Assembly: GCA_002724615.1 (NCBI GenBank)
Contig: PBPF01000040.1
Span: forward strand, 2,870 to 12,767
DNA: 9,898 nt
Reading direction: 5' to 3'
Source: Verrucomicrobiales bacterium
GTDB lineage: Bacteria > Verrucomicrobiota > Verrucomicrobiia > Limisphaerales > UBA1100
Shown here piece after piece: positions 1-7,027 of this stretch. The notes below the pieces were generated by a model. It worked only from the letters and a program-made list of their open reading frames with translations, was not told the DNA's origin and made no database searches. Positions within the stretch are counted from its first letter, which is position 1. Every line of letters begins with the position of its first letter. Both the position numbers and the translations under genes were made by a program.

Positions 1-738
1 AACTTTTTTGGCGTCGTAATTGGGGCCGCTGGCGCCGCCACGCAGGATGAGCTGGATGTCGGGATTGCCGCTGGTGGTGACGGCGGCCGCTTGTCCGCCG
101 GCATTGATGCCCAGGAAAGTCTGCCGCTGGCTGGCGGCCACAATGGCATTGACGGCGGTCTGGAACTCGCCGCTGGTGGAGTTTTTAAACCCGACGGGCA
201 TCGAGAGGCCGGAAGCCATCTGCCGGTGGGTCTGGCTCTCCACCGTGCGCGCGCCGATGGCCGCCCAGCAAAGGCTGTCGGCGATGAACTGGGGCGTGAT
301 GGGGTCGAGCAGCTCGGTGGCGGTGGGCAGGCCGAGGTCGAGCACTTGCCCGAGGAACTGCCGCGCCTGCCGCAGGCCCTCGGGGATGTTGTATGCACCG
401 TCCAGCTCGGGGTCCATGATCAGCCCCTTCCAGCCAGTGGTGGTTCGCGGTTTCTCGAAATACACGCGCATCACCAACAGAAGTCGATCGTTCAAGTCAG
501 TCGCCAGCGTGGCAAGTTTCTCAGCGTACTCGCGGCCTGCCTTTAAACAATGGATCGAGCAGGGGCCAACGACCACGAGCAGTCGCGGATCCTCGCCGTG
601 GATGATGCGATGGATATCCTCCCGTCCGCGCTGGACGACCGCCGACTGCTCCGCCGTGCGCGGCAGTTCCGCAAGCAGCTCACCCGGCGTGGGTAGCGGC
701 TGGAACTTCTCAATACGCAGGTCTGTGACGGGATCCAT
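1..738 (-). CDS. DAHP synthase, class I (AroF/AroG/AroH type), N-terminal part
   Basis: 3-Deoxy-7-phosphoheptulonate synthase condenses phosphoenolpyruvate with erythrose 4-phosphate, the first step of aromatic amino acid biosynthesis, in the cytoplasm. The 246 residues in the window match the AroG family throughout. They include an N-terminal TDLRI segment typical of the feedback-regulated form, LLVVVGPCSIH (metal-binding Cys60), RVYFEKPRTTTGWKGL (Arg91 and Lys96, substrate-binding), DPITPQFIADSLCWAAIGAR, ESQTHRQMASGLSMPVGFKN, and finally ILRGGASGPNYDAKKV. The family is about 350 residues long, so roughly 100 C-terminal residues with the remaining metal ligands lie beyond the left edge. The start at 738 is the only ATG fitting the family N-terminus; the frame upstream has no alternative ATG near it and no Shine-Dalgarno sequence. 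Oddity: the residue after GPCSIH is Cys64, where the E. coli enzymes have Asp. Which aromatic amino acid inhibits it cannot be read with confidence, so no symbol is assigned. Confidence 0.96.
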   Translation of the reverse strand, partial: MDPVTDLRIEKFQPLPTPGELLAELPRTAEQSAVVQRGREDIHRIIHGEDPRLLVVVGPCSIHCLKAGREYAEKLATLATDLNDRLLLVMRVYFEKPRTTTGWKGLIMDPELDGAYNIPEGLRQARQFLGQVLDLGLPTATELLDPITPQFIADSLCWAAIGARTVESQTHRQMASGLSMPVGFKNSTSGEFQTAVNAIVAASQRQTFLGINAGGQAAAVTTSGNPDIQLILRGGASGPNYDAKKV

Positions 739-751
739 TTGGCCGGCGGGT

Positions 752-780
752 ATAAATCCCGCGCTATGGCCACCTGTCAA
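752..780 (-). promoter_or_regulatory. Candidate promoter of the DAHP synthase gene
   Basis: Reading the minus strand, a perfect TTGACA -35 box lies at 780-775. It is followed by a 17-nt spacer and an AT-rich ATTTAT at 757-752 that matches the -10 consensus only partly (3 of 6). Transcription would begin near 745, about 7 nt before the ATG at 738. That would give an almost leaderless mRNA, consistent with the absence of a Shine-Dalgarno sequence there. The box lies in the 95-bp gap between this gene and the divergent gene at 834, the only place a promoter for both could sit. The weak -10 keeps confidence low. Confidence 0.35.
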
Positions 781-833
781 CTCATTTGCGGGAATTGGTT
801 TGAAGGCGTGGCGTAGTCTGGTAGGTTCGCGAA

Positions 834-3380
834 ATGAACAAGGCGCGATTGATCTGGCTGGTTCCGGTGGCGTTGCTGGTGGTGTATCTCGTTTGGAAAC
901 CGGCGGAGCAACCCCCGGCATCGGTGTTGGTGGCCGAATGGGCAGGCAACCGGCTGGTGATGACCGATGGTGAGCGCAATGCTACCGCGTGGATTGCCGA
1001 GGGGCAGTTTTACCCGGATACAGGGGAAAACCAGAATGCTACCCTGCGTGCGCGACGCCATGTGCTGGAGGGGCCGCCGGGGCCAGTGGCGTTTCTGGCG
1101 CCGGGCGAACCAGGGATGTTGCCACTGCGTTTGCGCGTAGACAACGAAGCACACTGGGAAAAGCTCGGCCTGTGCATCAAGGCAGCGCGTGGGGCGGCTT
1201 CCGGCACGGCACTGGAGGCGTTACCTCCCATGTGCGAAGCTGCGACGGTGGAGGAGACGGACGGGGTCCGCATGGTTCGCTTTCGACTGAAAGGCGTGCG
1301 GATGTACCGGCCGATCATCGACGAGAAACTGAAAGGCGAGGTTGATGCGGGCGCGATGCGGGCGCTGGGGCTGCGTGTGATGGCGGAACACCCTGCGGTG
1401 GTCAAGAGCATGAAACCCAACCCTACGCCAGAGGATGTGTTGGCGCATTTTCGCTCTGAATTGCCAAAGGAGGAGGTGGATGCGTGGTATGCAATGGCGA
1501 TCGAGCAAAGCCGGGCGTGGCAAGAGGCAGTGCCGGTGATGGCGCGAGATGACCAGGGCAAGCCGCAAGTCCGGCATCGAGAATGGCGTTTTCAGGTGCC
1601 CGGTGCAAACGAACTGCCGCCGGATTCGGCCTTAAGTCTGCGTTTCCCGATGGGGATTCATGCCAACGTTGGCGTGAATCCGGCGGAACGCAACGCGATC
1701 CTGAGCCGAATGCAAGGCCAGTTGTTCCCGGTGGAGATACATGTTTTGGGTGAGGGAAATCCAAAGGTTATGAGGTCAGACTTCACGGCGGGCACGGTGC
1801 ATGAGGTTGCCCTAAAGCCGGAGTACTTCACGCGGGAAGGCAACCTGACGTTCGGCATTTTCAACTTTTCCGGAATGCCATCGATACAGGGGAGGCTGCC
1901 TTCGCCGGCGGTATCATTGAGCGTGCCGTTCTGGCAAGGTGGACTGGAACTGCGCCAGCCGGTGGTGGATGAGGCAGTCTTTTCGCTCGCAATATTGGAG
2001 CGGTTTCTTGAGGAATTTGCAGCGCTAAGGGAATCACGCATCGGCCTCGAGGCTTACAAGCGGCGGGTCGAGGAATTGGACGGACAGGGCCGTAACCGCG
2101 AGGCCGACTGGCTTTATGAGCAGTTAACATTGATCGAGCCGGAGAACGCCACCAACTGGATTCGGCGCGCCCACAACTTGTCCCGCAACCTTGCGGCCAG
2201 TGAGCGTAATTTCTCCCACCGGCTTGGGCACGTGAAACAGGCCATCTCGCTGCTGCGCGATAAAGCTCAGGAGAAATTGCCCGACAACCCGGCGCTGCAC
2301 TTGGCCTTGGCGGAAACTTTTCTTCACAAGATTGCTGGTGTGAGCGACGGGGCCCATCGATTTTACCAGCGCACCTGGGTGGGATCCATGTCCACCAACC
2401 TTTGGCCGACTGTGGATGCCTGCATTCAGGCCAAGGGTCGACCCGACTGGGACGTGCTGGCCGATCCAAAAACCCCCGAAGACATCGCGAGGGTCAAACG
2501 CCTGAGAGAGTATTTTCGTATGGACCCAAAATTGATGCGGGAGGTGGATGAACTTCACGGTGCGGTGGAAATTCCTGGCGAGGGTAATGGAACAATTACA
2601 AAACAGGTTGGTCTCGAGTGGCGCCTACCGGAGACGCACGCAATCTACTGGGCACAGCGCGGCCTGCAATTCTGCGGCGATGATTTTCGGATGCGGACTG
2701 ACTTGGAACAAGTGATCGATCAGGCCATGCAGGTGACGGCGCAACGCGGACGCATCATTGTTAACCCACACTTGCCTGGATTTGAACGCGATTACTTAAC
2801 CGGGAGGAACTGGATCTATGGGAAGCGACTGGATTTTCTGCTCAAAGTGGACGCCATTTTCCGACAGGAGATGGCCACGAATCCCGGCCTGCGTTCTGGC
2901 CATCAGCAGTTTCTCGTGGGGGCGGTGGGCGACCTGTTTATGCACAATCGTATACCGGAATCCCGCTTTTGGTTTGCAAAGCTGTTGCGAGATTATCCAG
3001 TGGACGAGCCGCCAGAATGGGAGGAGGTGTGCCTTGATCGTTGGCAGGCCCGGTTGGTCGCTAATGACGGCAAGGAAACGGTGCCGTACTTGGAGAGCCT
3101 CGTGAAGCGGGCTTATACGCTGCTGGCCTACGATGAGGATGCGATGGCGTTTGGCAATCTTCGTGCCGCACGGATGCTGCATGCGCGATTGGATGAGAAA
3201 ATGCGCAAATCCATCCCGCCATTCCCCGCCCTGCACGACGAGACGCTCAAGTCCAGCCTTACTACGATGGACAAGGATGTCCCCAAGCTAGCCGACGCCT
3301 TGCGTCAGAGACTGAGTCTCGAGGCCAAGGCCATGCCTATGCCGGGCTTTCCCACCGTGATGCAGCCGGCGCTGGATTGA
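834..3380 (+). CDS. Membrane-anchored 848-residue protein of unknown function with TPR-like segment
   Basis: I do not recognise the family. Residues 4-21 form one hydrophobic segment preceded by Lys and Arg (MNKARLIWLVPVALLVVYLV), with no convincing signal peptidase site. A signal anchor with the bulk of the protein outside the cytoplasm is therefore likely. Residues 30-380 look largely beta-rich. Residues 405-446 read as a TPR-like helix pair (YKRRVEELDGQGRNREADWL, then EPENATNWIRRA), and 485-500 as another helical repeat. The region from about 540 to 780 is helical and includes the distinctive stretch LEWRLPETHAIYWAQRGL at 594-611. A further TPR-like pair is likely near 700-735. No catalytic motif is visible. 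The ATG at 834 is chosen because the hydrophobic segment follows at once; only a weak AGG lies upstream. The lipoprotein gene begins 90 bp downstream on the same strand, suggesting an operon. A scaffold or binding role is inference from the repeats only. Confidence 0.9.
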   Translation: MNKARLIWLVPVALLVVYLVWKPAEQPPASVLVAEWAGNRLVMTDGERNATAWIAEGQFYPDTGENQNATLRARRHVLEGPPGPVAFLAPGEPGMLPLRLRVDNEAHWEKLGLCIKAARGAASGTALEALPPMCEAATVEETDGVRMVRFRLKGVRMYRPIIDEKLKGEVDAGAMRALGLRVMAEHPAVVKSMKPNPTPEDVLAHFRSELPKEEVDAWYAMAIEQSRAWQEAVPVMARDDQGKPQVRHREWRFQVPGANELPPDSALSLRFPMGIHANVGVNPAERNAILSRMQGQLFPVEIHVLGEGNPKVMRSDFTAGTVHEVALKPEYFTREGNLTFGIFNFSGMPSIQGRLPSPAVSLSVPFWQGGLELRQPVVDEAVFSLAILERFLEEFAALRESRIGLEAYKRRVEELDGQGRNREADWLYEQLTLIEPENATNWIRRAHNLSRNLAASERNFSHRLGHVKQAISLLRDKAQEKLPDNPALHLALAETFLHKIAGVSDGAHRFYQRTWVGSMSTNLWPTVDACIQAKGRPDWDVLADPKTPEDIARVKRLREYFRMDPKLMREVDELHGAVEIPGEGNGTITKQVGLEWRLPETHAIYWAQRGLQFCGDDFRMRTDLEQVIDQAMQVTAQRGRIIVNPHLPGFERDYLTGRNWIYGKRLDFLLKVDAIFRQEMATNPGLRSGHQQFLVGAVGDLFMHNRIPESRFWFAKLLRDYPVDEPPEWEEVCLDRWQARLVANDGKETVPYLESLVKRAYTLLAYDEDAMAFGNLRAARMLHARLDEKMRKSIPPFPALHDETLKSSLTTMDKDVPKLADALRQRLSLEAKAMPMPGFPTVMQPALD

Positions 3381-3459
3381 CCCGTGTGAAGAACAATTGC
3401 TTGTGTGCCATGGCGCACGCGGGGAAGGTGTGGATGGTCAGTCGATTCCGGCGGACCAC

Positions 3460-3466
3460 AAGGAGG
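3460..3466 (+). promoter_or_regulatory. Strong ribosome binding site deciding the lipoprotein start
   Basis: AAGGAGG ends 4 nt before the ATG at 3471. An in-frame ATG lies 66 bp upstream at 3405, but it would add 22 Arg- and Gly-rich residues in front of a complete lipoprotein signal peptide. The ATG at 3471 is therefore the start. This is the only near-consensus Shine-Dalgarno site in front of a gene in this window. Confidence 0.85.
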
Positions 3467-3470
3467 TTGC

Positions 3471-4376
3471 ATGAATCCAAACTGGTTGCGCCGTGGAATG
3501 GCGCTGGTGTTGTTATTCTATTTATCAATTTTCTTTCAAGGCTGTGCGGGCCCGGGAGTAAATGGGCATGACCTGCGAGGCGGGGTGGGACCGGCAGGCA
3601 GTGTGGTGCGGTCGGAGTTCCGGTTTGCCATGGCGGAGGGAAACATCCTCATCACGATAGGCGATCGGGCGATCCAGGGGCGCATGGAGATGGATGGGCT
3701 TCAGGTAAAGGAGGAAGAGGTAATGGCGCTGGCGGAGGCACAGCCGGCGCGTGTGAAACTGCGGTTTGTGACGGACCAGATGGACACACGACAGGCGATC
3801 AACGGGGCGATGAACTCGGACAGCGAACGAGGACCGTTGTCTGGACGGACTTTAATTGGCAATCGTGCGGCGGACCGCTGGAGTTTCCAACTGGATCGAG
3901 GTATTGCGACGCCCACACAGGCGCAGGCGATGCGGGAACTGGAATTGGGATTTGGCCAAGGATTTTACCCCAAGGAACCTGTGGCGTTGGGGGAATCCTG
4001 GGAACTGCCGGCGACGGCGGTGAAACAGTGGCTGGGGCACGAGTTGATCCGTTCGCAAGGCACGGCTCGTTTTACGCTGGAGTCAGTGACCGAGCGGGGA
4101 GGTGAGCGATGCGCCAAGGTGGCGGTGGAAATCAACGCTGGCGGGCGGCTAAATGATCCGGATGGAAACGAACTGGAGTTGTCAATGGGACTGGAGGGGC
4201 ACATTTATCGGTCGCTGGAGTCACACGTGGACATGGCCGGAGAGTTGACAGGATTGATGGTGCTGGAAGGTGAAGTGCGGCGCGATGGCACGGTGATCGG
4301 CTTGAAGGTGACGGGGCCGGTGAAGGTGACGGGCTCTAGTCGGCGCCATCGGCCATCGACGGCGCGCGCGGATTAA
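3471..4376 (+). CDS. Predicted lipoprotein, 301 residues, unknown function
   Basis: The product begins MNPNWLRRGMALVLLFYLSI and continues FFQGC, so Cys25 is the likely lipidated residue after export. The lipobox is slightly atypical (Phe at -3, Gln at -2), but the Arg-Arg n-region and hydrophobic core are classical. The mature part is predicted to be mostly beta strands with a regular alternating pattern. Residues 165-177 (FYPKEPVALGESW) resemble the 'Pro-Val-x-x-Gly-x-x-Trp' turn seen in DUF6263-like bacterial proteins. That resemblance is from memory and tentative. There are no enzyme motifs. The C-terminus (RRHRPSTARAD) is basic and probably disordered. The gene follows the 848-residue protein by 90 bp on the same strand. 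Both products should face the same side of the membrane, so they may act together, although nothing in the sequence shows a direct partnership. Confidence 0.88.
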   Translation: MNPNWLRRGMALVLLFYLSIFFQGCAGPGVNGHDLRGGVGPAGSVVRSEFRFAMAEGNILITIGDRAIQGRMEMDGLQVKEEEVMALAEAQPARVKLRFVTDQMDTRQAINGAMNSDSERGPLSGRTLIGNRAADRWSFQLDRGIATPTQAQAMRELELGFGQGFYPKEPVALGESWELPATAVKQWLGHELIRSQGTARFTLESVTERGGERCAKVAVEINAGGRLNDPDGNELELSMGLEGHIYRSLESHVDMAGELTGLMVLEGEVRRDGTVIGLKVTGPVKVTGSSRRHRPSTARAD

Positions 4377-4404
4377 ATTTTTCCTAAAGTGCGCCTCAAG
4401 GTCG

Positions 4405-4590
4405 CCGATAGATGAGGTGAACACAACCGATTATCGGGAGACGGTTGGGGCAGGCTCGGCTACCCAACCTGGCCGGATGCGGGCGCAGGAAGCGCCACGG
4501 CAACGGGAACGCAAACCGGTCCTACGGCACACGAGCCATTTGACTGCCGCTTGCGGATGGCGGATCCGCACAGCGGCTGTCTTTTTTTCT
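4405..4590 (+). ncRNA. Candidate structured RNA: leader, riboswitch-like element or small RNA
   Basis: Several helices can be read directly. CCGATA at 4405-4410 pairs with TATCGG at 4432-4437. GGTTGGG at 4443-4449 pairs with CCCAACC at 4463-4469 around a 13-nt loop. GGCGC at 4482-4486 pairs with GCGCC at 4492-4496 (loop AGGAA). GGCCGG at 4471-4476 pairs with CCGGTC at 4517-4522, including one G-U. GGCTCG at 4453-4458, inside the second helix's loop, is complementary to CGAGCC at 4532-4537, which would make a pseudoknot. The terminator at 4546-4588 closes the element. CGGCA at 4525-4529 can also pair with TGCCG at 4545-4549, which would disrupt the terminator's 5' arm as an anti-terminator could. 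I cannot match this to a known RNA family. The pairings are seen; the function is inference, and GC-rich DNA gives some helices by chance. Confidence 0.35.
4546..4588 (+). terminator. Strong intrinsic terminator upstream of the Sel1-repeat gene
   Basis: GCCGCT (4546-4551) and TGCGGAT (4552-4558) pair with ATCCGCA (4564-4570) and AGCGGC (4572-4577). This makes a 13-bp GC-rich stem with a single bulged C at 4571 and a 5-nt loop, followed after four bases by seven Ts (4582-4588). It is a textbook rho-independent terminator on the plus strand. It lies 170 bp after the lipoprotein stop and 61 bp before the Sel1-repeat gene. It could end the upstream operon, end a small RNA, or act as a regulated attenuator for the downstream gene. 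Confidence 0.85.
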
Positions 4591-4648
4591 GTGTAAATTT
4601 CCAAGAATTCTTGCGGACAAACTTGTGAGGTTTGCCTAGACTGCGGCC

Positions 4649-7027
4649 ATGAAACGGATTTTCGCATTATGCCTTTTGGCTGGCGCGCTGGCACTGCACG
4701 CGCAGGAAGCCAAGCCATTGCCGCCCGGGTTGAAGGCGCTTCTGGCCAAGGCCGAGGGAGGCGATGCCGAGGCACAATGGAAGCTGGCCGATGCATACAC
4801 ATTTGGCCGCAATGTTGCCATCAACCGGGATGAGGGGTTTGTGTGGGCCTCCAAGGCTGCCGGGCAGAATCACCCCAAGGCACTCTTCATGCTCGCCGGG
4901 ATGCACCGGTATGAATTCAAGGCCAAGCGCGATCTGGAAAAAAGCGACCAGTTGTTCAAGCAGGCATTTCCAGGCATGAAGGCTGCAGCGGAAAAGGGCG
5001 ACGCCCGTGCGGCCATGATGCTGGCTGATATGTATTTCAGCGGTACCGGCATTAAGCAGGACAAGTCTGAGGGTAACAAATGGTACCGCAAGGCTGCCGA
5101 TCTTGGGCTGGCGCGGGCAAAATACATAGTGGGTTACCGCTTGCGGTTTGGCGACGGCGTGAAGCCAGACCGAGCTGCTGCCGAAAAGCTGTTTACTGGC
5201 GCGCTCAAGGAACTTACTGCCATTGGAGAAAAAGAAAACGATGCGGATGCCCAGAATCTGGTGGGTCTCATGCACGCCTCCGGCTGGGGCACGCCGCTTG
5301 ATTATAAAAAGGCCATTTCCTGGTATTCGAAGGCCGCAGAAAAAGGGCACACGGCCGCTCAATTCAATTTGGGCATCCAGTACAGCAATGGCCGCGGTGT
5401 TTTGAAGGATGAGTCCAAGGCCGTGGAGTGGTATCTCAAGGCCGCCGCCAAGGATCATTTGTGGGGGCGGTTTTACCTCGGCATTCACTTTTATCGTGGT
5501 GACGGTGTGCCGAAGGATATCAATAAGGCCAATCAGTATTTCCAAGGCATTCTCGAGGAATGCACCGAGGAGGCCGAGCGCAACAACGCACGTGCCCAGT
5601 ACACATTGGGTGTCTTAAACCGCAACGGTTGGGGTGTGCCACGCAATTATCAAGATGCTTTAAAGTGGTTCACGAAGGCGGCAGACCAGAACTACTCCAT
5701 TGCCATCTACAGCCTCGGCGGGATGTTGGAGAGCGGCTTGGGGGTTCCCCGCGATGGCGCGGCAGCGGTCAACAAATACAAGCAGGCAGCCGAGTTGGGA
5801 AGTGTGTCCGGGCAGTACCGATATGGTATCTGCCTGCTCAATGGAACGAATGTCAACCAAGACATCAAGGCCGGACTAGATTGGATGAAGAAGGCTGCTG
5901 ACCGGGATTACACATCGGCGCAGATGGAACTCGCCCAGCGCTATGCTCAGGGGCGGGGCATTGAGGCAGATGTTAAACAGGCCACCTACTGGTATCGTCG
6001 TGCGGCGGAGGGCTGCAACTACATTGCATTGCAGGAGATCAGCAAGCGGACTTTGCAAGGGATTGGCACGGAGAGCGATTTGTTAAAGGCAATTGAGTGG
6101 AATCGCATGCTGGCGCAACTGAAGTTGGAAGAGATGAGTAATCCTGCTCAGGCACTTGCCACTCGTAAGGGAGCAGCCTCTGTCATTCGCGACGTGCAAT
6201 GGAGGCTGGCGGCGGGTGAGCCCGCCAAATTGCCATCCATTGCCGAGATTCGCCAAAAGGCTGGTGAGGGTGACGTCCAAGCCCAGTTTTTGCTCGGCCT
6301 GTCCCAAGTGGAAGGTTTGGGCGTGCCTCAGGACAAAAAAACCGGCATGGCCACGCTGACCAAGGCTGCGGAGGCGGGGTCGGCAGAGGCGCAGTTTTAC
6401 CTTGGCTTAAAGCAGGATGAAGCCGGGCGTGGCCAGCGCGATGATCAGGCTGTGGTGCGTTGGTACGAGATGGCGGCGAAGCAAGGTCACGCGGGTGCTC
6501 AGAATAGTCTGGGAGTGAAGTTGGACTCCGGCGACGGCGTGGCACGCGACTTGAATCGCGCGCTGGATTTGTACCGGCAAGCAGCCGAGCAGGGCCATGC
6601 ACGCGCGCAGTTTAACCTGGCCGCGAAGTTGGATGCTGGCGAGGGTGTGGCACGCGATGCCGCTGTCGCTGCTGACTGGTATCGCAAGGCAGCCGAGCAG
6701 GGCCATGTCGAGGCGCAGAACAACTTGGCCGTGAAACTGGAGCAGGGCGATGGTGTTGAGAAAGACCTGTCCGCTGCCCTGAAGTGGTATCTGCGAGCCG
6801 CCAATCAGGGCCACGCCGCTGCGCAAAACAATCTGGGCAACCTTTACCATGAAGGGCAGGGTGTTGAGAAAGACATGGCGCAGGTCTTCAAGTGGTGGGG
6901 TCTGGCCGCCATTCAAGGACAGGCCGACGCCATCAAAGGCCTTCGCTCGTTGCCAGGTCAGGTTAACAACACCAAGCTCAACGAAGGCCGCGATCTAATC
7001 AACCAATTCGTGCCTATCTCCGAATGA
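4649..7027 (+). CDS. Secreted Sel1-repeat protein, 792 residues
   Basis: Residues 1-18 are a signal peptide (MKRIFALCLLAGALALHA, cleavage before QEA), so the protein is exported and probably periplasmic. The rest is almost entirely Sel1-like repeats of about 36 residues, with the usual pattern AQxxLGxxYxxGxGVxxD, then A, then WYxKAA, then xxGH. I count about 18: roughly twelve between residues 28 and 486 and six between 535 and 755. A less regular linker (about 487-540) separates the two blocks. Some repeats carry 6-8 residue insertions (for example near 5202-5235 and 5551-5580). Sel1 repeats form an alpha-solenoid that binds other proteins; no enzymatic domain is seen. The partner is unknown. 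The ATG at 4649 is chosen because the signal peptide begins there; no good Shine-Dalgarno sequence precedes it. The stop codon overlaps the next gene's start, so the two products are probably made together. The last repeats are nearly identical in DNA, suggesting recent duplication. Confidence 0.95.
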   Translation: MKRIFALCLLAGALALHAQEAKPLPPGLKALLAKAEGGDAEAQWKLADAYTFGRNVAINRDEGFVWASKAAGQNHPKALFMLAGMHRYEFKAKRDLEKSDQLFKQAFPGMKAAAEKGDARAAMMLADMYFSGTGIKQDKSEGNKWYRKAADLGLARAKYIVGYRLRFGDGVKPDRAAAEKLFTGALKELTAIGEKENDADAQNLVGLMHASGWGTPLDYKKAISWYSKAAEKGHTAAQFNLGIQYSNGRGVLKDESKAVEWYLKAAAKDHLWGRFYLGIHFYRGDGVPKDINKANQYFQGILEECTEEAERNNARAQYTLGVLNRNGWGVPRNYQDALKWFTKAADQNYSIAIYSLGGMLESGLGVPRDGAAAVNKYKQAAELGSVSGQYRYGICLLNGTNVNQDIKAGLDWMKKAADRDYTSAQMELAQRYAQGRGIEADVKQATYWYRRAAEGCNYIALQEISKRTLQGIGTESDLLKAIEWNRMLAQLKLEEMSNPAQALATRKGAASVIRDVQWRLAAGEPAKLPSIAEIRQKAGEGDVQAQFLLGLSQVEGLGVPQDKKTGMATLTKAAEAGSAEAQFYLGLKQDEAGRGQRDDQAVVRWYEMAAKQGHAGAQNSLGVKLDSGDGVARDLNRALDLYRQAAEQGHARAQFNLAAKLDAGEGVARDAAVAADWYRKAAEQGHVEAQNNLAVKLEQGDGVEKDLSAALKWYLRAANQGHAAAQNNLGNLYHEGQGVEKDMAQVFKWWGLAAIQGQADAIKGLRSLPGQVNNTKLNEGRDLINQFVPISE
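6581..6874 (+). repeat. 108-bp-period tandem repeat inside the Sel1 gene
   Basis: The 19-bp string GCAGCCGAGCAGGGCCATG occurs at 6581-6599 and again, unchanged, at 6689-6707. GGTGTTGAGAAAGAC occurs at 6752-6766 and 6860-6874. Both pairs are exactly 108 bp (36 codons, one Sel1 unit) apart. The third-codon positions are identical too, so these units duplicated recently or are being homogenised. The N-terminal repeats do not show this. Confidence 0.85.

Larger units (their letters stand above)
4377..4648 (+). other. 272-bp intergenic region, no protein-coding gene
   Basis: No credible small ORF is present: the ATG near 4412 stops after two codons. The first part is featureless apart from a T-run just after the lipoprotein stop codon. 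The middle and right part (about 4405-4590) is rich in complementary segments and ends in an intrinsic terminator, annotated separately. The last 60 bp before the Sel1-repeat gene must hold that gene's translation start signals and, if the terminator is constitutive, its promoter. I see TTGCGG at 4611-4616 and TAGACT at 4637-4642, with a 20-nt spacer too long for a standard sigma-70 promoter. Confidence 0.8.

Noticed and set aside
20..973. Long plus-strand reading frame over the left end.
   Set aside because: It is antisense to a clearly conserved DAHP synthase, and its translation is Arg/Ser/Pro-rich with no domain pattern, as expected of a shadow frame.
4343..4382. Hairpin at the end of the lipoprotein gene with a T-run after the stop codon, as a possible terminator.
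   Set aside because: The stem is interrupted by a mismatch, and 12 nt separate it from the T-run, so it lacks the geometry of an intrinsic terminator.
4498..4540. Short resemblance to the c-di-GMP-I riboswitch (GGGAACGCAAACC followed by GGTCCTA).
   Set aside because: The class I aptamer needs a matching upstream GGGCAAACC half and a tetraloop hairpin between the two halves; neither is present in the right order. Too little to call; a covariance search would settle it.
4667..5545. Minus-strand reading frame of about 292 codons opposite the Sel1 gene.
   Set aside because: It mirrors the Sel1 periodicity of the real gene on the other strand; the plus strand has the signal peptide and conserved repeats.
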